This document shows, in pieces, positions 8,433-16,936 of a stretch of DNA of 64,000 nucleotides. The notes beneath the pieces were generated by a model. That model made no database searches, was not told the origin of the DNA, and saw only the letters and a program-made list of their open reading frames with translations. How positions within the stretch are numbered: position 1 is the first letter of the stretch; every line of letters begins with the position of its first letter. The DNA is taken from the NCBI GenBank assembly GCA_036389395.1, contig DASVPY010000012.1, forward strand, positions 1-64,000, given 5' to 3'. This DNA is from QHXQ01 sp036389395 (GTDB lineage Bacteria; Acidobacteriota; Blastocatellia; Pyrinomonadales; Pyrinomonadaceae). The position numbers and the translations under genes are program-made.

Positions 8433-9683
8433 ATGAGTCCGCAAGCCACACCCGCCGGCAAGACCCGACAGCAACCGAGCATCTGGCCGCTCGTCTCGTT
8501 GGCCACATTCCTGCTCGTCTGTGCCTGTGGCATTGCGGTCAGCATGGCGCAGGGGCCGCCGAACGAGCGCGAGTTCGCGGATACGACCCCGAAGCACCTG
8601 CCGATCAAGCTCAAGCTGAAGAACGCGGAGAAGGCGAAGAACCCGCAGAACGAGGACTGGCTGCGGGACTTCGAGTTGGAGGTCGAGAACCGGTCGGACA
8701 AGCCGATCTATTATCTCAGGCTGTTCGTCGAATTGTCAGATGTTACGACCGAAGACAACCATAATTTGGGCTTCCCACTCCGGTACGGTAGGGTTGACCT
8801 GATTGACTGGACTGTCCCGCTTGAGCCGGGCGATGTGCCGATCAAGCCGGGCGAGACCTACACCTTCCGCATCTCGGACGACCTTCAGCAAGGGTGGGCA
8901 CGTCACGCCGCCCGCGCCGGCATCCGGAAGAGCACGCCGAGAAAAGTACGATTCATCTTTCAAAGTCTGAATTTTGGCGACGGCACCGGCTTCAGCACCA
9001 CACATGGCGTGCCGATTGACGTTCGCGAGCAGCGGCCGTTTAGTTCTTGCGTTGACAGGCAGGGAAGGGGGAATACGCCCCCCGACTTAAACTCTCCCAT
9101 ACTGTCTCAACAACTCAAGACGCTCTTTTTACCGGCAACCTTCTTGCCGGTAAATTTTTCTCCGGCGCGGGCGTCGTCGTCTGCGTCGAGCAACCCGCCT
9201 AGAAGTCCGTTAGATGTCTTTTGTTGCTCCGGCCATTACTGTTCGCAAATGAGATTAAGAAGCGTTTACTGTTGCGGAGATATAGTAAAGGCATTCAGCG
9301 CGAGTTGTAGTGAGCGGGGCGCTATGTGTGGGCTGATTGAGAAAGTTGAGAAAGTATCTTGCAACAATAATATCGGTACTTATTGCGAAGAAGACACTCT
9401 TGCTCCCTGCACCGCCGACTCGACGCCGCCGCCGACGCCTGAGCCGACGCCCACCCCGGAGCCGACCAGCACGCCCACGCCTTGCCCTTCGCCGACCGAG
9501 GCGGACTACGGCTGCGAACCCAATCCAGGCTGTGTCCACTTCGACGGGCCGGCGTGTCTGCACACCTGGGCCTGCGATGTTTGCGAGACCCCGGAGGTGA
9601 ACTTTTGCCGCTCCGCGCAGGACGACCCCGACCACGACGGCTGCCCGAACGGTTACTACAATCCGTTCGAGCAGTACAACTAG
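8433..9683 (+). CDS. Secreted Cys-rich, Pro-Thr-rich protein, N-terminal part (ends at in-frame TAG)
   Basis: 416 codons to TAG 9681-9683. Residues ~18-40 form a signal or anchor segment (WPLVSLATFLLVCACGIAV). Residues ~55-205 look like a beta-sandwich (DFELEVENRSDKPIYYLRL, IKPGETYTFRISDDL). Then come a disordered linker, a Cys-rich region (CCSGHYC, CCGD) and a PTPEPTPTPEPT spacer ending in another Cys-rich module (DPDHDGCPNGYYNPF). The same frame continues straight after the stop with the same kind of sequence (CCVPYVPTPTPTPTPS), so this is the front part of one longer protein. The break is a nonsense mutation, a read-through site or a sequence error. It probably acts outside the cytoplasm; function unknown. 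Confidence 0.8.
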   Translation: MSPQATPAGKTRQQPSIWPLVSLATFLLVCACGIAVSMAQGPPNEREFADTTPKHLPIKLKLKNAEKAKNPQNEDWLRDFELEVENRSDKPIYYLRLFVELSDVTTEDNHNLGFPLRYGRVDLIDWTVPLEPGDVPIKPGETYTFRISDDLQQGWARHAARAGIRKSTPRKVRFIFQSLNFGDGTGFSTTHGVPIDVREQRPFSSCVDRQGRGNTPPDLNSPILSQQLKTLFLPATFLPVNFSPARASSSASSNPPRSPLDVFCCSGHYCSQMRLRSVYCCGDIVKAFSASCSERGAMCGLIEKVEKVSCNNNIGTYCEEDTLAPCTADSTPPPTPEPTPTPEPTSTPTPCPSPTEADYGCEPNPGCVHFDGPACLHTWACDVCETPEVNFCRSAQDDPDHDGCPNGYYNPFEQYN

Positions 9684-10514
9684 TGCTGCGTGCCATACGT
9701 GCCGACGCCGACGCCAACCCCGACCCCATCTGAAGAGGAGGAGTGCGCGCAGGCCGGCGGCTACTACTTCCTTGGCAACTGTCACTACAGCGCCAACTAC
9801 GGCTGTACGCCCGAGGAGTGGGGCTTCTGGTTCCCCCGCTGGCAGTGCGACGGCTACTACTTCGGCTGTGGCTGCAACGGCTCCGAACCCGGCTCGCCCG
9901 TCCTAGTAGATGTCAACGGCGACGGCTTCCGGCTGACAGACGCGGCGGGCGGCGTCCTCTTCGACCTGGCCGCCACGGGCACGCCGCAGCGCCTCGCGTG
10001 GCCGCGCGCCGCTTCAGACGACGCGTGGCTGGCGCTCGACCGCGACGGCAACGGGCGCATTACTAACGGGCTGGAGCTGTTCGGCAACTTCACGCCGCAG
10101 TCTTCGCCACCTATGGGGCAGGAGCGGAACGGCTTTCTGGCCTTGGCCGAATACGATAAGCTGACACAGGGCGGGAATGGCGACGGCGTGATTAACAGTC
10201 GTGACACTATCTTCGCGGCCTTACGCCTGTGGCAGGACGCGAACCACAACGGGCTGTCCGAGCCGGGTGAGTTGTACCAACTGCCGCAGCTCGGCGTTGC
10301 TACGTTAGACCTGAAGTACAAAGAGTCGCGGCGTAGGGACGAGTACGGCAATCAATTCCGCTACCGGGCGAAGGTTATAGACGTACACGGGGCGCAGGTC
10401 GGGCGCTGGGCCTGGGACGTGTTCCTCGCCTCGGCGCAACTGCCCGCGTTAAACCCGTGGCCGTCTCAGGTCTTATTTAGCCGAGCCGTGGCACAGATAA
10501 GCGCCATGCCCTGA
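9684..10514 (+). pseudogene. C-terminal part of the same protein: Cys-rich spacer plus Asp-rich Ca-binding domain
   Basis: This continues the 8433 frame after the single TAG, 276 codons to TGA at 10512-10514. It has a PTPTPTPTPS spacer, a Cys/Tyr-rich module, then VLVDVNGDGFRLTDAAGG, LALDRDGNGRITNGLELFG and GGNGDGVINSRD, Asp-rich loops of the EF-hand or dockerin-like calcium type. The rest reads LRLWQDANHNGLSEPGEL and the RYRAKVIDVHGAQVGRWAWD terminus. The domain is common at the C-terminus of secreted proteins in Acidobacteria and related phyla. Alone it has only a GTG at 9690 with no ribosome site and no signal peptide, so it is unlikely to be an independent gene. Confidence 0.7.
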
Positions 10515-10556
10515 GCCGCCGATTGTTTGCGCCGCATTGATGCCGCGCCGCGTAAG

Positions 10557-10590
10557 CCGCAAAGCCCCACCATCATCTCTGACTTTGCGG
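10557..10590 (+). terminator. Possible hairpin terminator
   Basis: CCGCAAAG (10557-10564) and CTTTGCGG (10583-10590) form an 8-bp perfect stem with an 18-nt loop, 43 bp after the stop at 10514 and before convergent moaC. No T-run follows, so intrinsic termination is uncertain. Confidence 0.35.
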
Positions 10591-10658
10591 GCCTTCGTAT
10601 TTGAGCGGAAGCGGCGGACACGTGCCTATCACTTGCCGTTTATTCTGGCTTCTGCCTC

Positions 10659-11189
<531 letters not shown>

Positions 11190-11227
11190 GTCCCTACTAG
11201 CGCTGGGTTAACAGCCGAAGTGCCAAC

Positions 11228-13990
11228 TCAAAAGGCAGTGGCTTCCTGTTGTAGGTTCGCCCCCACCATTGTTTCAAGCGGAGCGCTGTCTTCGCTTTTC
11301 AACTTGCTTTCAATTTCGAGCTCAGACTTCGTAGCAAGAGCTAAGCTCTCAGCCGTCGCACATAACAGATCACGAACACGCTTCTTCTGTTCCTCCGGGA
11401 ACTCTTCCTCGTCCACGAATTCATAGTTCAGCGTGAAGATCACGTGGAGAACAAGCTTAATCTTGTAGCGGCGGACGAACTCCTCTTCGAGACTCCTCTT
11501 CGACATCTTGCGCTTCATGTCGAGGAACGGCGGGAACTCTGCGTTGTAGTAGAGTTGGATCTTGCCGCCAAGCGACCGAATCGAGAACCCGACCCTCTGC
11601 GGGTCAAGCGGCCAGCCAAGCGTTTGCCAAAGTCCATCTTCCCGCGTCACCGATTTAGGATTGACAATCGGGATCTCGACTTCAGTGAAGTCCTTCTTAC
11701 GGATTTTCACCTTGATCATCTTCTTGAGCTTACCGTTCTCGTCTTCCGGCTTACCATCGTCCGGTACTACCGGCTGAGGTGGCCTGGGTTTGGGTTCAGG
11801 TTTTTTGGTCACCTCGACAGGCAATCTGTGGGTCTTAGCCGCTCCGAGTGTGTAGTCGAGCTGCACTTGGATGTAGCCCTTCGCGCCGACGGCGGCATCC
11901 TCCGGGCAAACGAAGTGGCAACGAACCCGACCGCCCTTCATCTCGCCAGCGCCTACGTAGCTGATGACGTGAGCGAGCACCTTGATCTTTGAGTTAGTTT
12001 GGTCGGATGGGTCCCAGTAGTAAGGCGCTGCGTCGGTCTCGAACACGAAGCTGTAGCGCTGACCGGGCCACAGCCTGATACTCTCGCCGGTGAATTTCCA
12101 GCGGACAAACGTCGGTGGCTCCTTAGGCTCGATTGGTGGCGGTTCAGGTTTCGCGGCGCGAGCCTCGCGCTCCTCTTCGCCCTCCGTCCACTTCTCAACC
12201 TTGCGTGTTAGTTGCTCGAAGCTAATCCCCGCCGCTTTTAGGTACTTCTTGATCGCGTTAGCGATCTCGTCTTCAACGTTCTCGGTCTGCTTGATGTCTG
12301 CGGCCGCGAGTTGGACATTCAGCTCCTTAAGCTTTTCATCGAAGCCGAGACGCCGAATCAGCTCCTCAAGGATCATTTTCTTGATCGGCGTCTCCTTCGC
12401 GTGTTCGCGCGTGGAGGTGAACATTTCGTACTTCGCCCTGGGATCTAGATCGTTGCAGTCGATCTGGACGATCATGTACTTACCGACCGCCCACAGCTTC
12501 GCCCCGTTCTGCCCGGTGACGATGGCGCGGCTCTCCTCGGCGTGCGTCTGGCCGTCGAGGGTCATGAGGAGCGTCTTGTCAGGGTCGACCCAGTTTTTAA
12601 GGACGTCCTGCGATTTCCTACGAGCAGGCTCCACCACCCAGTACGTGATCTTGACGCGCCCGAGTTCGCCGACGCCGGTGCGTCCGCCGTAGTCCCACCG
12701 TGGCAACTGGTAGTACTCTGACGCGCGGTGCAGAATCTTGGCGGGCTCGTCCTCCACCTTTGGGCCGTCTTCACTAACATTGGCGTCTTCTTCGCCATCC
12801 GTGCTCGCGCCGTCTTCTGCCTTCGCGCTCGGCATCTTTAAGGTCGCCGCCCACGCACGCTCTAAAGCGTTGACGGTTCCACGAACCAAGCGTCCGTACC
12901 GGCGGTAACCGCGAAACGTAGGGTATCCTTGAGCCTTCGCCGGCTGAAGCGCATACATCTCGAACCACACCGGGAAGAGCGGCTCGGCAAGTGATCGCAT
13001 CAACAGACCGTAGAGGCTATTTTCGCCGATGACGTGGAAGAGGTCTGCTGCGTTGTATCCGATGTGACGGACGAGGGTGCCAGCAGGAAACACCTCCTCC
13101 GGCACTTCAACCTCAGGCACTCTCCCGTTGACGGTGAGGTAACGGTATATGGGCGTCTTCGGCGGAATCCCGTTCTCCGCATCCCACGTGGCTTCGACAA
13201 GCGTGAACGCCACATTCTTCGCGCCGATCTTACGCGACGCGATGAGAGTCAGGTCTGAGTACTGGTAGGTGCTGGAAGCGCCTTGACCGTGCTTGCCCGT
13301 GAGCCACAGCTTGGACTTCTTGTTGCCACGGTTGAGCGACAGAATTGTGTTTGGCATCTCGGCGGCGGTGAGACCAATACCGTAGTCGCGCGCGTCGAAG
13401 ATGGAGTTCTTATGATCCTTAGCATCTCCGACGAACCCGGTAACAGTTACCGTTCTTTGCGCAAGGTCGCGTACTTCTTCATTATTAAGCCCTGTCGTAA
13501 GAGCGCCAGGACCGAGGCCAAACCACTCTGCGGCCGCCTCTCTTGGAGACGGGGGCATCGCTCCTTTATGAGTGAGTGCCTTAGCTTCAAGGTTAGCATC
13601 GCCTTCATTCGTAACCCGCTCGATGAACGCCCTGCCCGGATAAGCATTAAGACTCATCGGCCCGTCGTTCGAAAGCGAGTCGTTGAATGGTGCCCAGACG
13701 ATGTTACCGTTGAACGTCTTCTCGAAGTGAGCTAAGCGCAACCGCGCATCACGCCAGCTCTCGAATCCTGCCCACGGAAGCGCATAATCCTGCTTCTTGG
13801 GGGGCCTCTTGCCCGTAGGGTCTGGCTGGTTAATACTCGCCCTGACTGTCAGAGCCAGCGCACGAAACAGATCTTCAAGCGTCTCTGGCAACTTCGGAAG
13901 CGCCAGAAACTTCGGCTCGATTTGGTTTGTTCTCTTAGAATGTGTTGGGGAGGGCGCAGTGATGGACTGCTCCCCTTGAAGGGTCTTCAT
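11228..13990 (-). CDS. Large GHKL (Hsp90/MutL-like) ATPase, putative defence or modification-system component
   Basis: A 920-aa protein with Bergerat-fold motifs: an N-box-like AFIERVTNEGDANLEA (~100-115), the metal/adenine-contact DARDYGIGL (~200), and the glycine-rich lid TGKHGQGASS (~230). A helical, charged linker (EEGEREARAA-like, ~600) leads to a predicted beta-sandwich (FVRWKFTGESIRLWPGQR, VRCHFVCPEDAAVGAKGY; ~625-730), a Lys/Pro spacer, and an alpha/beta C-terminus. The ATG at 13990 has AGGAG 5 nt upstream. Base composition is clearly less GC-rich than the flanking genes. It lies 148 bp downstream of a DNA methyltransferase. GHKL ATPases of the MutL/MORC type are known in bacterial restriction-modification loci. 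No nuclease motif is visible, so effector activity is unknown. Confidence 0.75.
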   Translation of the reverse strand: MKTLQGEQSITAPSPTHSKRTNQIEPKFLALPKLPETLEDLFRALALTVRASINQPDPTGKRPPKKQDYALPWAGFESWRDARLRLAHFEKTFNGNIVWAPFNDSLSNDGPMSLNAYPGRAFIERVTNEGDANLEAKALTHKGAMPPSPREAAAEWFGLGPGALTTGLNNEEVRDLAQRTVTVTGFVGDAKDHKNSIFDARDYGIGLTAAEMPNTILSLNRGNKKSKLWLTGKHGQGASSTYQYSDLTLIASRKIGAKNVAFTLVEATWDAENGIPPKTPIYRYLTVNGRVPEVEVPEEVFPAGTLVRHIGYNAADLFHVIGENSLYGLLMRSLAEPLFPVWFEMYALQPAKAQGYPTFRGYRRYGRLVRGTVNALERAWAATLKMPSAKAEDGASTDGEEDANVSEDGPKVEDEPAKILHRASEYYQLPRWDYGGRTGVGELGRVKITYWVVEPARRKSQDVLKNWVDPDKTLLMTLDGQTHAEESRAIVTGQNGAKLWAVGKYMIVQIDCNDLDPRAKYEMFTSTREHAKETPIKKMILEELIRRLGFDEKLKELNVQLAAADIKQTENVEDEIANAIKKYLKAAGISFEQLTRKVEKWTEGEEEREARAAKPEPPPIEPKEPPTFVRWKFTGESIRLWPGQRYSFVFETDAAPYYWDPSDQTNSKIKVLAHVISYVGAGEMKGGRVRCHFVCPEDAAVGAKGYIQVQLDYTLGAAKTHRLPVEVTKKPEPKPRPPQPVVPDDGKPEDENGKLKKMIKVKIRKKDFTEVEIPIVNPKSVTREDGLWQTLGWPLDPQRVGFSIRSLGGKIQLYYNAEFPPFLDMKRKMSKRSLEEEFVRRYKIKLVLHVIFTLNYEFVDEEEFPEEQKKRVRDLLCATAESLALATKSELEIESKLKSEDSAPLETMVGANLQQEATAF

Positions 13991-14138
13991 GGCGTCTCCT
14001 TTTCTACGCGTGGCTGACCGCCAGCGCGCAATTGCATGCCCGGACTGGGCAACTTACATAGCCCATCGCCTGGCTGGCAGTGGACTAAACGGATCGCTCT
14101 TGCGAAGCGTTGACCGTAACTTTAACTGATCAATTAGA

Positions 14139-15077
14139 TTAGTGCAAGGCAGGCAACATAGGTTGGCGATTAGTTGATTCGAATCGCCAGATGGACTGTC
14201 GTGCATAGTCCTCTTGGGCCTCGAAAGTGACCCATCGTCTGCCGAGACCCTCCGCCACGGAACCGGTCACGTTCGAACCTCCAAATGGATCGAAGACGAG
14301 GTCTCCCTTATCTGTGAGGAATTTTATGAAGAACTCCGGAATCGTCTTTGGCATACGTGCCGGATGTGGCTTCTCGTTGTGTTCTTTACATGCCTTGAGA
14401 TAAGGGTCGGAAGATTGGGTGTTGGAGAATTCGATCAAGTTAGAGGGGATAGCACCACCATTATCAGTAAAAAAAGACTCCTTCCCGATAACGTACCCCG
14501 ATGGTCGCGCGCCCGCGTTGTACTGTCTTCGCTCAAGCAACCGCTTCATTGACCGGCTATACTCCTTCGGAACGTTTCTATTGTTCGATTTTGGTTTGTC
14601 ATTTGTCGCCAGCCACCACACATGCGTATAGCTGTCCTTGACGCGAATGCGATTCACGGTCACCCACTGAGCTGGTGAGGGTAGCCGGGCACGGTTATAG
14701 CATACGAATTCTTGGCAGAGCCGTAGCCCCGCATCTTGGTGTTCAGCGAATGCAAGCAGCGCCTTTAGCGACATTAATGATTGAACGGGGCGCTTGGGTT
14801 CCCACGCATTTCCAATTTCGATGACGATTGATCCATCAGGCTTGAGGAGCTTGGCAAAGACGGGCGCGAAATTACTCAACCATTTAACGTACTCCTCACC
14901 GGTGTGATTGCCGTATGCTTTTTTGTGATTGAGCGGGAAAGGCGGTGAGGTGAGTAGTAGCTGCACTCTGCCTTGAAGCTCCTTGCCTAGTTTGGAGGCA
15001 AGAAGTTCTTCAACACGCCCAACGTAAAGCTTCCCAAGTTCTGTTTTGAAATAATGTTCCATGGCGCTTACGTTCAC
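14139..15077 (-). CDS. DNA methyltransferase, TSPP type (probably N4-cytosine)
   Basis: A 312-aa methyltransferase. Catalytic motif IV is LLLTSPPFPLN (~41-51); the SAM-binding motif DPFGGSNVTG is near the C-terminus (~260), so motif IV precedes motif I, as in the beta class. SPP(F/Y) is the form typical of N4-cytosine enzymes, whereas adenine enzymes usually have DPPY or NPPY. A middle region (~130-230) probably holds target recognition. GTG 15077 starts 1 nt after the PadR stop; an internal ATG at 15062 is an alternative start giving MEHYFKTELG. Transcribed with PadR and the downstream ATPase. Low GC compared with neighbours, suggesting acquisition by transfer. No restriction endonuclease is recognisable beside it. 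Confidence 0.88.
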   Translation of the reverse strand: MNVSAMEHYFKTELGKLYVGRVEELLASKLGKELQGRVQLLLTSPPFPLNHKKAYGNHTGEEYVKWLSNFAPVFAKLLKPDGSIVIEIGNAWEPKRPVQSLMSLKALLAFAEHQDAGLRLCQEFVCYNRARLPSPAQWVTVNRIRVKDSYTHVWWLATNDKPKSNNRNVPKEYSRSMKRLLERRQYNAGARPSGYVIGKESFFTDNGGAIPSNLIEFSNTQSSDPYLKACKEHNEKPHPARMPKTIPEFFIKFLTDKGDLVFDPFGGSNVTGSVAEGLGRRWVTFEAQEDYARQSIWRFESTNRQPMLPALH

Positions 15078-15078
15078 A

Positions 15079-15408
15079 TCAGCTTGAAAGAACTCTTTCC
15101 ATTGCTTCGGAAAACTGGTGCCACTTACGTTTGCGCTCCGCTAGCGCCGTCAAACCCTTCGCAGTAATAACATAGTGTTTCCGCCTCCGCGCTCTGCCCA
15201 CCTTTACCCACCGCGCTTTAGCCAGCCCGCGGCGCTCAAGCGCGCTAAGTAATGGGTAAAGTCTCCCGAACGCAAACTGAAAATACTGATCGGAACGTGC
15301 GGCTAGGTCTTTCCGGATTTGATATCCATAGCCCTCACCTTCAGCCAAGAGCGCCAGCACCAACGTCTCAGCATTGCCATGTAGCATTTCATGATCTATG
15401 TTTCTCAT
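15079..15408 (-). CDS. PadR-family transcriptional regulator
   Basis: A 109-aa winged-helix repressor: ETLVLALLAEGEGYGYQIRK, then GRLYPLLSALERRGLAKA as the recognition wing, RRRKHYVITAKGLTALAER and a C-terminal dimerisation helix. Stop and the methyltransferase GTG are separated by a single base (TGA T GTG), so the two are translationally coupled, and PadR very likely controls the whole methyltransferase/ATPase cassette together with itself, in the manner of control proteins in restriction-modification operons. ATG 15408 is the only reasonable start. Confidence 0.92.
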   Translation of the reverse strand: MRNIDHEMLHGNAETLVLALLAEGEGYGYQIRKDLAARSDQYFQFAFGRLYPLLSALERRGLAKARWVKVGRARRRKHYVITAKGLTALAERKRKWHQFSEAMERVLSS

Positions 15409-15429
15409 TATCCGTAGCTATCTCAAACG

Positions 15430-15458
15430 GATATATCATTTAGCTATATATGGGTCAA
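15430..15458 (-). promoter_or_regulatory. Promoter and likely PadR operator of the cassette
   Basis: Read on the minus strand: TTGACC (15458-15453), 17-bp spacer, TATATC (15435-15430), 22 bp before the PadR ATG. Spacer and -10 form an imperfect AT-rich dyad (ATATA...TATAT centred on GCTAAATGA), a plausible site for autorepression. This AT-rich block stands out sharply from the surrounding GC-rich DNA and marks the upstream edge of the cassette. Confidence 0.65.
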
Positions 15459-15501
15459 GAAGATTTTATCATAGCCGGGGTAATCCGTTTACTGGACATA
15501 A

Positions 15502-16710
15502 TTATTCGGGCAGGCGGACGACGCGGACGGGTGCGCCCGCGTCGAGTGCGTGCGTGCCGGCGGCGACGATGACGAGCGCGGTCGCCTGCGTGAAGGCGAC
15601 GAAGTCCGACGAGCCGCCCCAGCGCAAAGGCTCTGCGACGAGCCGGCCCGCCTCGTCCGTGCGCAGCCGCGCGGGCAAATAACTCGCGCGCTCGGCCGCG
15701 CCTTTGACCGCGCGCCCCAGCACCGCCTGCTCCTCGGCGAGCGCCGGCTCGCGCGCGCCTTGCAGGGCGCGTAGCGCCGCGCGCGCGAACAGGTTGAACG
15801 TGACCGAGACGGAGACGGGGTTGCCCGGCAGCCCGAAGACGAGCGTGCGCCCGAGGCGCGCGAAGACCGTCGGCTTGCCGGGGCGCAGCGCGACGCGCTC
15901 GAAAAAGACCTGCGCGCCCAGCGCCGCGAGCGCCGCCTTCGTGAAGTCGTAGACGCCCATCGAGACGCCGCCCGAAAGCACCAACACGTCCGCGCGCGCC
16001 GCCGCCTCGCCGACGAGCCGCGCGAGCAGCGCCGCGTCGTCGGACGCGAACGGCAACAACTCGACCGTCGCGCCGGCCGCCTCCGCGTAAGCGCGCAGCG
16101 AATAGCTGTTCGAGTCGCGTATCTGATCGGGGCCGGGCTGCGCTTCGACCGCGACCAGCTCCGTGCCCGTCGCCAGCACGCAGACGCGCGGGCGCGCGCC
16201 GACCAGCACGCGCGCCTGACCGAAGGCCGCGAGCGCCGCCAACGTCGCCGCGTTCAAGGTCGTGCCCGCGCGCAAGACCGTCGCGCCGCGTTCGATCTCC
16301 GTCGCGCGTCGGCTGATGAACTGACCGGGCTGCGTCGCCTTGTCAAGCTCCACTGCCGCGCCGCCCTCAAGCTCGCGCGTCAGCTCGACCTGCTGCACGC
16401 TGTCCGCGCCGGCCGGCACGGGCGCGCCCGTCATGATGCGCACCGCCTCGCCCGCACCCATGCGGCCCGCCCAGCCGCGCCCGGCCGCCGCCTCGCCCAC
16501 GAGCCGCAGGCGCACGGGCGCGTCGGCCGTGTCGGCGGCGCGCACGGCGTAGCCGTCCATCAGCGCGCGGTCGAACGGCGGCAGGTCTGTGTCCGCCGTC
16601 ACGTCCTCGGCCAGCACGCGCCCGCGCGCCGCGGCGAGCGCGACGTGCTCCGGCGGCAGGCGCGGCGTGTGTTCGAGCACGAGGCGGATGGCTTCCGGCA
16701 CAGGGAGCAT
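15502..16710 (-). CDS. moeA: Molybdopterin molybdotransferase MoeA
   Basis: Inserts molybdenum into adenylated molybdopterin, the last common step of cofactor synthesis. The 402-aa length and domain order are normal for MoeA: LPPFDRALMDGYAVRA, RIMTGAPVPAGAD, the central MogA-like domain with LATGTELV, DSNSYSLRA, VLSGGVSMGVYDF, FGLPGNPVSVSVTF, and a small C-terminal beta-barrel (SSDFVAF). Very high GC and strong G/C third positions, unlike the cassette that follows. On the same strand, moaC lies 4.3 kb downstream. Confidence 0.96.
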   Translation of the reverse strand: MLPVPEAIRLVLEHTPRLPPEHVALAAARGRVLAEDVTADTDLPPFDRALMDGYAVRAADTADAPVRLRLVGEAAAGRGWAGRMGAGEAVRIMTGAPVPAGADSVQQVELTRELEGGAAVELDKATQPGQFISRRATEIERGATVLRAGTTLNAATLAALAAFGQARVLVGARPRVCVLATGTELVAVEAQPGPDQIRDSNSYSLRAYAEAAGATVELLPFASDDAALLARLVGEAAARADVLVLSGGVSMGVYDFTKAALAALGAQVFFERVALRPGKPTVFARLGRTLVFGLPGNPVSVSVTFNLFARAALRALQGAREPALAEEQAVLGRAVKGAAERASYLPARLRTDEAGRLVAEPLRWGGSSDFVAFTQATALVIVAAGTHALDAGAPVRVVRLPE

Positions 16711-16936
16711 AAGAGGGTGTTGCGCGTCCGTCTGTCGGCTGTTGGAGCGGACGCGTTAACTGTAGCGTGTGCGGTGTCGTCGGGCAACAGATGTGGCTGA
16801 GAATTTCATCAGGTTTTTATTAGCGCGCGTTTAGGACTTTGGCGCGGGTCGGGGATAGAATCCGCGCCGAGATGAAAGGCGCGCGGGTAGGCGTCCGCGT
16901 CTGCGGCGAGATGATGTGAACGGAGGACACGAGCGC

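Noticed and set aside
9681..9683. TAG as a pyrrolysine codon
   Set aside because: Pyrrolysine is confined to a few methylamine-related lineages; nothing in the protein or surroundings supports it. Nonsense mutation, error or read-through are simpler.
14160..14200. tRNA-like GATTCGAATC palindrome
   Set aside because: It is within the conserved C-terminal coding part of the methyltransferase and no cloverleaf can be built around it.
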